Shown in pieces: positions 23,336 to 37,100 of a DNA stretch of 64,000 nt. The notes beneath the pieces are model-generated. The model was not told where the DNA came from. It worked only from the letters and a program-made list of their open reading frames with translations, and made no database searches. Position numbers and translations under genes: made by a program. The DNA is from Anarhynchus alexandrinus. Its lineage: Eukaryota > Chordata > Aves > Charadriiformes > Charadriidae. Numbering within the stretch: the first letter of the stretch is position 1; each line of letters opens with the position of its first letter. The stretch spans positions 4,651,162 through 4,715,161 of the forward strand of contig VUYV01000053.1 in assembly GCA_008711295.1 (NCBI GenBank), given 5' to 3'.

Positions 23336-26300
23336 GAAAAACAGATGTGTGTTATCTGTACGTCATCATTTTTCTCCCTCATTACACTGCATGTAAATGC
23401 CGTCTATAAAAGCCCTTCTCTGAAAACACTTCAGAGTAGAAATATGCACTTGTTCAGTGCTTAGATAAAGGAAAGAAAGGCTCACCAAATTGCTAATTGA
23501 AAAGAGTTTTTAATCCCTGACTCTAATTTAGCTATGCATATGTAGTTACGTTATTGTCTTACACAGATTTCAGTTCAAGTGTGGAAGAAAATGGTACATG
23601 GAACAGAACTGTATGTTGCCGGGTGCTTTTTTGTTTTGGCTTGCTTATCCTACAGCCTGGGGGACAGAGTAGCATGGGAAATAAACCGTACCTGTACACA
23701 GAGCTCTGCCTCATCGGGGTGGAAATATAGTTGCCCTGTAACATTTGCACTTGACTGCAGCTCGTTTGTAGATACAGAGCTTCATTCTCTTGTGAGTCCT
23801 GTGGTCTTCCAAGAACTGTGATAATCCGGAGGGAATTGTAAAGGGTGGCTAATTGGTTGAAGTACAGCATTCTTTCTTTAAAAAAAACAAAACCCCAAAA
23901 CCACAAGGTGGATTGCGAGGACAAAAAGAAGTAATCCAGACTTGGGTTCAGTTGTTTGTCCAACATCCTACCCTGACGAGTCAATAACCAGTTATGACAG
24001 TGATGTATCCAGGGTCTCCTTAAGAGAAATAATATAACTTGTTTGTTGAAGACATGCCTGTCTACCAGTTCTAGTAGATGCTCTACCTCTTGGCTGCCTT
24101 TCTGATGAGGCCTGAAGCTGGCGTGGGAAGGAGGATGCAGACTAGAGCGTTGTGGCCCCACAGGAGGGCACCAGAAGCAGAATGCTTTCTTTGATGGCTG
24201 ACAGTCCCAAGAAGACAAGACTGGGTTTATGTAGCAGTCTTGGTAGGAGATCAATTGTTTCTAATCTTACAGTGTCTTCTGGAAGTTTAAAGCTAAGCTG
24301 GTTTGGGATTTTTTATATGGCTTTACTTTGATAATAGAAGGGCCAAATAGTGAGATAGTCTAAAATGTCAAGGTAATCCTGTAAAATGTAAGGGTTTTGA
24401 AGTTAGGTGTCCTATTTCCTTACACCTGTACAATTGGACAGCTATATACTGATACAGGTAGCATCTATATACCTATATATTTGAATTTACAGACTGATTG
24501 CTCCATACTGTGTTTCTAAGTTTAAGCAAAACTTTAAAATGCTTGTCTTGCTACTGTTTTCACATTTTTGTCTTGTTTACCTCCATAAGTGCTTTATTAG
24601 AGACCTTTTATATGGTGTTATACTTCTTAAAACACTAAGGGAATTTCCCAAAATTACAGGTATATTGAAGAGTAAATTTGAGGGTATTAAGCTGGCTAAT
24701 GTGTGTCCTCACCTCTAATCTGGAGACAAATCCATCACAAGTTTCTTCTAAATAAATGCTGATTTTCTGTGTTTAAAATGGAAGCTACGAAAATTAGTTT
24801 GCTTATGCCTTGATGGTAAATATTTAACTAAATTCTGGTTGATTGTTATATTTAGACATTAAAGGACAAAATGCCAATAAGTGAAAATACTGCTTCAGTA
24901 AACTGTAACAGAATACCTAGAAGAAGTAAACAAAGTAAATTCCTGATTACTTTCAGGTGATCTAGTTGTGTTCAATACAGTTTTAAAATTTCTAGCCCTT
25001 AATGCCAAGTTTTGTTGCCATCATAGCTGTGGTGTGGGTGGAAAAGCCAAACCAGAAACGAGCAGATCTAACTGTAAGCTACTTTGCATGTTGTCAATTG
25101 ACTATAAATTGCAGCAGTCATTGACTCAGCGGAACAAGCTACATAATTCAGGTAAGAGACTTGCGTATTGCTGGACCTAGCAACAGATCTTCACTGAATA
25201 TCAATGTTTTTGTAAATCACTTGTACAAGCTATTCAGTAACAGTGCTGCCGCAGTTTTTTAATGAATTGTGTTTAATATGATCTCTTATTAAATAAGGTG
25301 TAAGAAAAATGGAACATTAACTTCTTTTTTTAATATCATTCAGCTATTTTCAGGTATTATTCATCAGTCTTAAAATAGCACGTCTTCTTTCCTTGGATTT
25401 TACTTTCATCTGAAGATTGGTGAGTCTCTAGTCTACAAGGAAAACGATCTTAACACTTGCATTTTGTGCTTCGTGCAGGTAGTAAGGCAGCAGATAGCAT
25501 TAAATAAAAGAGTTATTATGCAGCCAAAGTGTCAGTACTAAGCAACAAATTGTGTTGGTTTTGGTTCTTGCTCTATAGTGATGTTTTGCTATAAATTTTT
25601 TTTTTCATATGTGACAGGCTTTGCTTCAGGCAATGTTTTTGTTGTTAGCAGTAGAAAGTTTTTAGACAATAACCCAACCTGTGTAAGTAGAAAAGGGAAA
25701 GATGACTGTCTACTGTTTTCATTTTATAACGAGTGTATATATTCACCTCTGCTTTTCTACATGTGTATTAATGTAAAGTGGATGTGTGTTCATGCTTTCA
25801 GCCTACCTACAGAACTTCCTGTTTAAGATGCGTGTGACTTTCTCTTTTGTCTAACAGCATGCTATAAATGAATTCTTAACTCACAGGATTTTTGTTGTGA
25901 GACCTGTTTGCATTAGAAAAAGAGAAGACACTAAATATAGAGGCATTTTGATAGAATGTGTTGTGGGGATAGGTCCATACTGAGTAAAAATTCTCTCTGT
26001 ATTAAACGTGGCAGATATGAAATCATTAGAAAATGTTAAAATATACCCATATCCTTGTGAAGGATTAAGAGAATCCCGTTTATGTTATGGAGCCATGGTC
26101 CAAACATTTGGAACTTTGCACAAGTTTTTGTGAGTATGGAATGTAGATGTTTCTAGTAACCTAGTTTAATGCTCAGGTGTGTTTTCCATTTTAGAAGGTG
26201 TAATATAGCCAAAGTGTTTTAGACAGCAACGTATAGATGTGGAAGTGGATGGTGGGTAAGAGCAGTTTTGGATAGGTTCTGTGTAGGCAAGTATTGCTTG

Positions 26301-27451
26301 CCATCAGTGAGGATGGTTCACAGTAATTCTTTAAAAATTAACTAGTTATTTAAAATTTATTTTTAAGTAGCTATTAAGTAACAGTCATTACACTGATGTT
26401 GCTATTTAGCTGGTGGAATAATGATATTGGGAGGGCACTATAATGTAGCTTCCTATAAAATACTGCAATATTGTCTTTCTAGTAAATACGTAAGGGTGAT
26501 GTGAGTAGTTATGCCTGCTGTAATGCTGCTCTGAAGAGAGGGTGGGTGGTTTTAGTAGGCCAGTCTGAGTTACAGGTTTCTAGCAGTGCTCCAACCACTA
26601 TGTGCTGTCCCTTCTTAGTAGAATAATTTATAATTGGAACAATATTACCAGGATGTGGGTTTTTTCCCTCAAATATATTGATTATTTCATAATCCTTTAT
26701 CAGTAGGATTGTATTTGGTATTTCGTATCTGTTTAATATGCAGGTGAGTGCAGAAGAAGCACGAGGACCCAAGGAGATGTCAGGTTTAGCAGAAATTAAT
26801 CCCCTAAACTTTTTGTAAAACTTTTTATGCAGAATGGATTTAATGCTTGACAGACATAAAATTAAGATTGAGATCCATTCCTTGCACAAGTTTTCCGTGT
26901 ATTTAAGATAGTATAGTGATGGGACATCAAATGAATAAAGAGAAAAAGCAATTTGTCTTTGAAGGCTTTTTGATATGGACAGAGAGTCTGTTACTGGAAT
27001 TGTAGATTTAATTTTTTTCAGGGAGGAGAAGGGGGTCGAGAGAATGCTCCAGATGTTGACCTGCTTTGTTTATTGTCTGTAGAGGTGTAAACTTTGGAGG
27101 ATTCAGAGCAAGCTATACTTATGTGGGGTATATAAAGGTAGATCTTAGTTTCCAAAGCTGATGTGAAAGGAGACTGCCGTTTCCTTTAGAAAGCTTTAGT
27201 GGCTTTATTTTCTTAAAATCTATTGTGAATTTTTTTAATCGGTGTTGCTGACTTGCACCCTCTTGTATTTTCAAATGGGACATTTTCCACTCTATGTAAC
27301 TGTCTTCCAACATTATTCTAAAATGTCACAAATGCATTAAAAGTCTCTCGTGGAAAATGCCAGTAATGCCAAGTGTTGGTAAGGCCAGGTGAGTTTTTTT
27401 CTACTGTTCAGTATGAGTTGTTTAAACTATTATGTGATTATGCATTTCCAG
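23336..27451. other. Intergenic region TMEM9B-ASCL3
   Basis: About 4 kb of AT-leaning DNA without supported exons or recognisable repeats. One open frame on the minus strand (24254-23559, 231 codons) is longer than the others but has no motif I recognise; it is discussed under findings. Confidence 0.4.
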
Positions 27452-27456
27452 GTTAA

Positions 27457-28011
27457 ATGCAAAACCTAATGGATGGCAAAAGCTACCGTAACCTCATGGA
27501 CAAGTTGTCCATCTGTGCTGAGACTCAGCGCATACAGCTGGCTAGACCTTTCTGTGCTGACCCGGTGGTCACGTTTCACGTGTACCCAGAAACACCAAAC
27601 CAGGTCACTTCCTCTGAAGATTTGTCGTTCCTTCCTTTCATGTCTGAGCATCTCATTGCAGAGAACTTCTACAGTGAGCCCTGCACCTTTCCCTACCAAA
27701 TGCCCCATTCCAGTTACCGCAGAAGTGAGTACTCCTACGGGCCAGCTTTCATCAGGAAGAGGAATGAGAGGGAAAGACAGAGGGTTAAATGTGTCAATGA
27801 AGGCTATGCTAAGCTGAGGCATCACCTACCTAAGGAATACGTGGAGAAACGGCTCAGCAAAGTAGAGACACTCCGTGCTGCAATAAAATACATTAGCTAC
27901 CTACAATCTGTTCTGTACAGTGATTCTGTGGTGGCAGAAAAAACCGTCATGGAGCCAAGCCAAGCACCTAAAGTCATTAACAAACAAAACCAGTTTTTGA
28001 AGACGATCTAA
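27457..28011 (+). CDS. ASCL3: ASCL3, achaete-scute family bHLH transcription factor
   Basis: A single coding exon of 184 aa. The bHLH domain is at residues 100-153: basic region RKRNERERQRVKCVNEGYAK with the E-box-contacting Glu of NERER, a loop HHLPKEYVEKRLSKVE, and helix 2 TLRAAIKYISYLQSVL. The segment EYSYGPAFIRKRNERERQRV and the N-terminal VTFHVYPE are characteristic of ASCL3 as opposed to ASCL1, 2, 4 or 5. ASCL3 is a nuclear factor that binds E-boxes as a heterodimer with class I bHLH proteins; in mammals it marks salivary duct progenitors. A possible acceptor (TTTCCAG at 27445-27451) just before the ATG suggests an upstream non-coding exon. Met 5 or Met 14 are possible alternative starts. 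AATAAA at 28320-28325 is the likely polyadenylation signal. Confidence 0.95.
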   Translation: MQNLMDGKSYRNLMDKLSICAETQRIQLARPFCADPVVTFHVYPETPNQVTSSEDLSFLPFMSEHLIAENFYSEPCTFPYQMPHSSYRRSEYSYGPAFIRKRNERERQRVKCVNEGYAKLRHHLPKEYVEKRLSKVETLRAAIKYISYLQSVLYSDSVVAEKTVMEPSQAPKVINKQNQFLKTI

Positions 28012-28345
28012 ACCGTTCCAAACCAAGCAAAAGGTATCCTGTCTGGGAGCCTAGCAGCCGCTATATTATTAATGACGAGCACGTCTTAGGAGCAGATCAT
28101 AGCACGCGTCAGTATCAGCCCACAGAAAAGAGTTCTAATTTTGCAGATAGTAACTACACTTAGATATGGAAAAGACAACTGGGGAAATCGCATCTGAGTG
28201 ATCTAAGTTAGTTAATTTATGGAAATCGGAAAACATTTCTAAAATTGTCACCAAACCAAAAATGTAATACCTATACGTGTGAAGTAACTGTATGTATCAT
28301 CACAACCTGCATGCTTTAAAATAAAATCTTTCCACTGATGGGACT
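28012..28345 (+). other. ASCL3: ASCL3 3' untranslated region
   Basis: About 330 bp from the ASCL3 stop to just beyond AATAAA at 28320-28325. The end is inferred from the hexamer. Confidence 0.6.
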
Positions 28346-31137
28346 GAGATTCCTCTCGTTTTCTGTAATGTTACTGGTTTACTCTCACATGCGCTTTCTT
28401 AAAAGACTTTTGGTCTAATTGCCAGTGTTTCTGTTAAAAGGTCTTTTTAAAGGTTCCCAGGAATGTCATCAGATGCCAGCAGAAAGGATAACTTAGTTTA
28501 AAAGGGGGAAAATAAAAAGAGGAGGGTAGCAGCTCTCTGAAGCACAGTTACTGATCATAGGAAGAGCATAATGTCTTGCAAGTGCTGTTCCATCCTTTTC
28601 TTATTAATGAACATTTTAATCCCATTAAAAACTGTTGATTTAGCCTAATTTCTATTGAAAAAGACATTCTTCTTCAGTTGTCAGTGCCCTTAAAATTACT
28701 AGGACAGCTTACACAATACACAGTATGTAGAGGGTTGGCAAGGTCTTGGCCTTGGGGGAGAAAAGTAGTCCAGCAACAGAAATTTTTCAGGACTGTTACT
28801 GATAGTTGTTGAGGTCTGAGGTGGTCTTCCCCGACCTCCCAGTCTGTTCCTCTGTACTGTTGATGCTTTCAGCTAAGTGGTCTACCATAGATTTATGTGA
28901 AGATGGTGGAAAGAGTTTGGCTCATAACTGGCAAAGTGTTCTTAACATTTGCTGTATGTAACGGAATTGTATTACTGATACTAAACAACAGTTCTGCTGA
29001 CAGCACAAGAGCAGGTAGTCTGTGGGTGCAGCAGAATATACAGAAAATGGTTACAGACTTCCTAAGTGTTATATCCTTGTCCCTAATTGCAATCATCCTG
29101 TCTGTTATCTTGTTTTTATAGCAGTGAATTGAAAAATGCCTAAAAAATGCAATTAAGTACCTCCCTCCCCCTTCCCTCCCCCCCCGCAAAAAAAAAAAAT
29201 AAATAGAAAAAGGGTTAACATTTGTTAAGGAGAAAATGAAGATTAGGGATCACACAGGTAGATTTCTGCATTGTATTCTGGCATGGTTTTGATATGCGCT
29301 TTGCAGGGAAAGGGTAGAATTCATGAGCCTTTCTCCTTTATTGTGAAAAGGCAAAGTTTGTATAGTGATTTGACCTCAGCTTGTCTCAGCTTCAGCCTTT
29401 CTGTCCACGCTTCAAACCAATGTATTTGTCACACTCTGTGGTGGTGGGCTTTTTTTTTCCTGCATCTGAACTGTAGCTTGGTACGATGCTATTTTTTGCC
29501 CTGCAGTAGTAGGCAGAAAACCTAGAGGACACTGCCCCCTCTTATAATCCCTTCTCTGCCCCTGCAGCCCTTCAGTGCAGTATCTAGATCAATGGGGAGC
29601 TGAAAATTGAGAGGATGCACGGCAGACAAATGGTCCTCTCTGTAGTTGCGTTCCACTGTTTTTTAACCGGTAAGGTCAGGATGTCCCATCCTGGTGGTAA
29701 CGACTGGCAACCTCCGTAGCAACTAGGAAACACTGGCAGCAAACGGCTTCCTGCGTCGAACAGGCAGAAGGGTGAGATTCCTGCATTGGGACTAAATCCA
29801 AATTGACCCGGTATGGTGTTATCAATAGCTGGTAAGTTTGAAATGCTGCTGTGTCCAAGTACTTGGAGTTATCCAGAAAAAAAAATAAATAATCTCAAAA
29901 TGTTGCAAAATTGCCTTTGTCAGTGCCCTGTTTTGTACAGAAATAGTGGACCTGGCTCTCAGCAGTGACAGTGCTGAATGGGTTTAAAATGGGCTTTAAT
30001 GTAGAATTGATAGTTGCATTCCTTTGCAAAGTATTACTGATTCTGGCTTGTTTTGGTTCATAATAAGGGAGTCTATAGTTGTGAAACAAGTGAATATATT
30101 GTGTTGATTTCCTGACTTAAAGACATGTTTTGCGGCAGTTAATCCGCTCTTATTGCTGGGTTTGGTGTGCTAGTTTTCTGAACTATGTATATCTGGGCGT
30201 ACTCATAAAAGGAACTACTAGATCATATCTCTTAGATAAGAGAGAAAATAACATTTAAACATAATATGAGTGCTTAAACCGTATTTTGCAAAGTAAATTA
30301 GGCACTTAAATTTTATATGTTGTTGATTTTCCATGCAAATTTTACCCTAAGCGTGCTAAACATTTCTAAGCAATATTTAAAAAAAAAAAAAAAAAAAAAA
30401 AAAGAAAAAGGAATGGAAGCTTTTCTACTCCATCTTGTCAGATTACCAGAGATAGCATCACATCATCAGTCTTACCGTGACAGCCTCTGAATAGTTATCA
30501 CTTGTCAAATCTGAGCGTCTCATTCTTTCTCATGGCAAGGCATAATCCTACTGTTGTAAAACATGACAGGTCAGCTGAAAGATCAAAATATTTCCTCTTA
30601 ATACATCACTATAAATAAAACAAGTAACAGGCAACTGTAATCTAACATGGTGTTCAAGAACTGTCACGTTTACTCAGCTTGTCAACTTCCACTGTAGTTT
30701 CTGTCTCAGCTTGTAAAATAGGGAAGTTTTGGCTGGGACTGTGCAAGAAAGCTTTAAAGGAGAGTGTAGGTATAAGAAAAGAGAGCTGGACGTTACAGAG
30801 GGAAACAAACGGTGCAGGGAGGTGAAAGCTACTGCTTTCCTGGGGATGTTCACAGCATTTCTGGTTTCCTTGGGTGTTTCTGTCCCTCTGCCATGCCGTG
30901 ATTTGGATGAGTGAAGATCACTGAAGTCAGTGATACGGGTTCATCTGACCAAATGTCAGTCTGGATATTTTGAATTAATTCTTTTTTAAATAAAAATAAA
31001 CAATTAATAAAAGCTACTGAGTTCTTGAGGTACACTGGAAAGCATTTGCTTGTGCTGGAAAATACCAGTACATTGTCTTCTCTTTTCAACTATCAACAGA
31101 TCACGACTGAGTCCTGTGGGTAGCTGCATTTGCAAGA
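28346..31137. other. Intergenic region ASCL3-C11orf16
   Basis: No exon of either neighbour was recognised apart from whatever 5' UTR precedes 31138. It contains a C-rich run followed by an A-run near 29161-29200, a 25-A tract at 30379-30403, and a short open frame with two hydrophobic segments (28903-29121) described under findings. Confidence 0.4.
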
Positions 31138-34100
31138 ATGGCTCAATCGGAAGGGTTCCTGCCTATGGATCGCAGGTATTGCAGTGCCACGCCAGCTCTG
31201 GACAAGTTTTCGTGCCCCAGTGTCATACCTGCTGTCAGCCCCTGCTGCAGGAGCTCTTTTGTAGTGCATCCCACCTGGATCGCTGAGCTCCTCACCCCCC
31301 AGAGGTAAAATCAAGTTCTTGTTTGAGTCTGTGATTTGTTCTTTTTCATGATACCTAGTAGGACAAAACAGGCTGGTGTGTCAGATTAATAAATTAGCAG
31401 CTTGAACATCATTTGAGCTTTCCCTCCCCCTGCACTGACAGTTTTTTAGACGGTATTAACTAAAGTGATTTGCTACCCTGGAGATTATGAAAAGCAAAGC
31501 CTGAGTAAACCTCCTGTCAAAGAAACATTCCTTTAATATTATTTGGATAAATAAAAGCTTTTTGCATTAGCAGCCATCTTCTGTGAAACGTTTCTAATGC
31601 TTTGTGACGGGATTATTTTTCCTGTATTGAACTTGAATCTGTCATCAACCAGCAGATTTGTTGTTTACTTTTCTACTTCGCTGTTGTTCCCTGAATGCCC
31701 GATATAAACCATCACTACAGCGCTCTCGAGCACACCTACGCTGTGCTCTGTGCTGGAGACAGATCCTTTCTCTCTCCTGCTCTGAAGGGTTGCATTGGCT
31801 TGCCGTGGAAGCAGCAAAGGAGCTAGCGCAGGTAATGCTGGACCGGGTTTCCAGCGTACTCCTGTCTCACTTCCTCGAAACCCAAAAATGAAGTGATCTG
31901 AGTAAAAACAGGCACTGATGTTGTTTTCCCCAAGAGCAAGGAATTGTCCCACACAAGCAAGTTTTCTCTTTCTTCCCACGCGCCTTGGCCTGTGGGAGTG
32001 CTACAAAATGAGGTGGAATGATCCAGTTCTTAAAGCTTACCAAATCTTTTTTTTTTCCCTATGACCTACAGAAGCTGTTTCTCTCAGTGCTGACCCACTT
32101 TCTTTTCTTCAAGATGCCAACGGATTAGCCGCTGCCTCCCCTCCCCTAGCCCAGCGTGGAAGAGGCTGAGCGCACTGAGGAGATCAGTGGGCTTAGACAC
32201 CAACGTCCCTGTGCTGGTGAGATGGGAACAAGACGGGTTTTATTACCGTGGTACAGTAAAAGAGGAGATAGAGGTGAGTGGCAGTTGCTGTGCGGTAGTG
32301 GTGGGTATGTGTAATGGGGTGTCTGGTCCACCAGCTGTCCTCGCGCACCACCTGAGTTTAGTGTTGCGGTTTTGATTTCAGGTTAGATAGAGACCAGATC
32401 ACTAAGATAGTTTATGCTCGTGATTATGCCCATTCATAAAGGTCCTGACGTGCCTGATTCCAGGCTGTCCGCACCTCCTGCTGCCTGGCACGCCGGGTGA
32501 GCCTCTCGCGCGCCGCACAGCCTCGGGCACCAATAAACTCGTAATGGTCAGATCCTTGCTGTGCTCAGCCTCCCGTACCGAGTCCATTTCTTGGAGTGTG
32601 CAGGCGTGTTTCGGGGATCCACACCTCCTGCAGAAGATGGGTGTCCCTCCAACTCCCAGTCCCTGGCGAGAGCGGTGTCGTGGTGCACCTCGCCAGAGCT
32701 GTCCCTCTGCTTCTGCTGGCGCTGGGCTCTGAGCCAGGCCCAGACAGCGCGGCAGTGGTTGGGAGCAGTGTGAGCTGCTGTTGTGGGTGGACACACAACC
32801 ATCAATAGCACAGGAAAAGCATTAGTGTTTTATGTACACACTTCCAGCTTGAGGCAGCTACAGACCAGTGGCTCGGTGTCTTTTCAGAAATGTTAGTGAA
32901 AGCTTTAATTCATTAGTTTGTTAGCACTTCAAACTCAACAGAAAAAAGAGCCTATTCTTTGTCAAGAACAGGGAAGTGCCTCATTTCATTGTTGATGGAA
33001 AGCCTCTTGACAGGCCTTAATGTAGGTGAAAAAAAATAAAAATTCCCAACAACCTCCCCAAGAAGCAGAGTTAGTCTTGTATGTAATGAGGAAGGATGTG
33101 GGCATGACCAAAAAACAGGTTTGTACGGCTTCGGTGTCCCTTGTTATCTGGTGCACACAGCGTGGTTTGTGAAATCCAGTTGCACTCTATCTATAGCTTT
33201 TTCTCTTGGGGAAGAAAATACAGGTCCTAGTGGCATTGAACCTGTACGTATGCTTCACTGAGCCTGCTTTCTGGTGAGTCCCCCAGGGGTTTTTCTGGCT
33301 GTCTTGATGCCGGGCTAATACCATGTACCATTTAGTTACTGTTCAGGCTGGCTTGGTGATTTGACCAAGCCACAGAATGGCCTCCTGGTGAAGGTTATGT
33401 GACCTGACACATCACAGACTGTTTTTCAGAGAAACTATTATTTTGTTCCTGGTAACAGAGTGACAGAGGCATGTTCCTGGTAGAGTTTGCCAAACCACTC
33501 GTGTCACGTGGAGGGCATCCAGTGTGTGTGCAAAAAACAGCGAAGGATGACATCCTGGAATACGTGAACAGCATGAAGCACTCCTTACTCCCTGGAGACA
33601 ACGTGCTGGCACCCTGGGAGCCAGATATGGCCAGGTATGGCCCAGGAACTGTCCTCACAGGAATTGAGACAAGGGACCCCTTACGAGGTAAGAAGGATGC
33701 TGCCCTCTCCTTGCTTGCCTTGCTTGGGAACACGAGTGAGACTGTCAGGGTAAACTCTTGTCATGGTGTTACTGCCAGAGAAACACCAGTGCACAGACTA
33801 TATTTTAGCATTGCTTAAAGCTTGCAGGAGCTGATGGGACTTGCTGATGGCTATCTGCATGTAACCTCACCATTCTGACCCTAAGGAAGTTGTGACCTAT
33901 AAAATGTCATCTTTCATGTCTGCCAATGTGCCTTTTCCCATCTGCTCGGACACGGCTGTCTCTGCCATGTGAAGGACAATGGCCTTTTCCTGAGGGATCC
34001 AAGTGAGGCAGCTCTCAGGAAGCACCCATCCATGCTTGAATGCTTACATTTGTATGGAATGGTACATCTGGCAGTGATTTTTATCACCCAAGCGTAGGAG

Positions 34101-37100
34101 ATTTGAACAGCACATTCATTTTTCCCATGTCTGGCAGTCAGGATCCACTGACCTATCAAAATGCTATTCTCAAAGCAGCACTGCTAACTTTGGCTGCAAC
34201 AGCAAAAGTTACTCAGTCAACATTTTCTTGTTCATCTGATGACAAATTGGGAGGCAAGATGCTGCCAGGCCCTGCTGTCACACCGATGATGCCCAGCTGC
34301 CCATTCCACCCTCCGGGGCATTATGGTAAGGTGTTACAGAGAAGGGCAATAGTTGATCCTACTGCTTCACAGGAGTAGAAAGCGCATAAAGCTGCAAAGC
34401 CTGATCTGTATGTGTGTGCTGCCCAGGCAGGCCAGCTGCTTATGGTTGCTTACCTTTTCTCTCAACAGCTTCAGAAGATGAAGAAATTATGGTCCAGTTC
34501 TGGAATGACAAGAAAGTGAAACTCCCACCAGATGTAGCTCTGTGGATCCCTCCTGGCCTGTGGGAGAGGATTGTAGAGATGATCCACATGCCCTTCACCA
34601 GCAGATTGAAGCCCAGGGAAAGTCCAGACACCAACTCTTGTATTTTTTCCTGCAGTCCTAAACCAACCTTGATTCCTGTTTGTGCTGTACATAGCCTTGT
34701 TAAGCACTGCCTGCTCTGCTCACCCTTCTGGCCCCATTTCCACTATCACTGTGATGGTATATGCTGTTTGACAGCATGTATAAGGTGCATCTGCTGCTGC
34801 CATCCCCACGTTGATGCCTGGTGGCCTCTTCCATCCAGGCCTCTGGTCTTTCAGAGAGAAACTGAAGAGGCAGAGTCCGGCAGCAAGCCCTCTCCACACA
34901 TTCTAGAACTGGAAGGCCCAAACCAAGAAGAACCAGCAGTTGTGGCAGCATCTTCCCCCTCTTCTGATTTGGAGTGGGACCTGGAGCTATTCCCCACTAA
35001 GAGTACTGTGGTGGACAGTGCTGTTAACACAGACTCCGGCTGTCTTGAGAAGCCAAGGTTAAAGGCTTCGGAAAGACCAGAAGGGAAATACTGGAAAAAA
35101 AGCCACCACAAGTCCCATCCCAGTAATTCAGGTAACTTTTAACTACCCTCATGGGGAAGAAGCAGCCAGAGAGAAATAACCAAGCGTATTCTGTGCCCTT
35201 TTCATCTGGGCAGTGACTTCACCTGTAGTTAATTGGTATCAATATTATAAATTTGCGTATCAGCCTCAGATACAGTATTTCCCCCTCCCCCCCAACATTT
35301 CTGCTGCCTCATCTTGCATGCTAGCTCTTCTTTTAGCAACTCATCCCATGGAAAACTACCAGACCAAGGAATCTCATTTGGAAGCACCAATATCCCTCTC
35401 TGAGTTTCTTCCCCATCGTTTTCCTACACTTTTAATGATGCTAACATCTTCATTAATCTTCAGAGCTACTCCATGCAGAATAAATCACCTGAAAGAATTC
35501 CTTTCAGGTTTAAAGTGCATTTTCCTCTCTTCTGAAAGGAATTTTTCTCCAGTCTGGTTCTGTTTTCACTCTTAGATACCGTTTTACTCCTTCCCAGGAC
35601 TTGGCAGTTGCAACAGCACATGTACAAAAGGCAACCTGGAATCCAAAGCAATCTCTGTTGGGGACATGTCCCATGTTGCAATGTTTGAAACCATCAAGCA
35701 GTCTCCCAGAGGACAACTGACAATGGAAGAAATCTTAAGAGACCAAGATTTCAAGCTGTCATTGGAGGTAAGGTAATCTGTATTAATACGGTATTTATGT
35801 AAAAGCACACAATTTGTTTGAATGGAAGAAATAGTCTTGTTAATGGTCTGGAGGTTGGCTAGAAAAATGCATCGTTTCTAACTTAACTGCTTGCTAAGGC
35901 CATTCACCAGTTTTGTGATAGGCAGAGAACTTCTCCACTAATTGAAAAAAAAAACCCACAAAACCCAAAACCTAAAATCCCCAAACCCTAAGGAGGGGCT
36001 GAAGCTACTTGGTAAAATGGAAAAGATTATGCCAGTAACTGCGTAAGCATTTAGCAATGCAGATTTCAATTCAGAAACTGGCCAAGTGCCCATTGCCATC
36101 AGCCCAATGAAGTCCTATGGAAGTAGGACCTATGAGTGGCCGTGGACAGGGACAGCTGTGACTGTCAGCAGCAATAAAACACAAGATTCAATCTAGAAAG
36201 GTGCTGCGCTCTGCCAGTCACGCTCTGATAGTCACGATCTCTATCTCTGAAAGATAAAAGCAGATATTTTTAGTAAACAGTCTTTACTGAGTATCTTCTC
36301 TTACTCCCTCCCACGAAGCAAGCAGTTTAAACAGCAGATCCCTACCCTAAAGCCAGGGGATACAGAGTAAGCAAACTGTGTCACAGCTAGGAACGAGCAC
36401 GATGCCCTGGTTTTTAGGCTTGGTTTCTGTTGGCCGTGATCCCCTCCTGCTTCAGAAAAACTTGGAAAAAGTCACAAACAAATGCCAAAGAAAGGACAGA
36501 GAAGGGGAAGCAAAAAAGCTTGCAGGAAGAAGGGGAAGCAAAAATCTTGCAGGAAGAAGGGGACGATGAAAGAGAATAGCAGAATGAACAGAAACGCTGT
36601 TCTACACAAGAGAGCCAGGGGTACAGTTAATAAATTATGTATCAGAAATCAAATATTACATCTTCTGTACCTTGATGCTCTTGCTGCTGTGAGCTGACTG
36701 CAGAGTAAGACTTTGAATGTGCTAACTTGCATGATTTTCTTTAGACTATTAATCCGTTAATGACATGTCTTAGTGAACAGAGACTATACTGGAATATATC
36801 TTGTAGTCTCAAAATTATATGCATTAGTTTTAAGCAGATGCCTACCAACTCATTAACTGTATGGTTCCTGCTTTATTATTTAAATAATCATAGTTACACA
36901 CCTTTATAATTGATTTCCTAGGAATTTTTAGGCCAGTATGGAGCTCCAGGCAGACATGCTCTATGTTAGCAAGTGTCACAGCTGTGCACCCAAGTGACAG
37001 GCGTTGCCTTTTGGTAAAACTAAAAAGAAACAAGAGTGGCTTCATTCTAGCCCCAAACCGGCAGCATGAATCACAGCAGTGGACGCAATAGAGAGTATAA

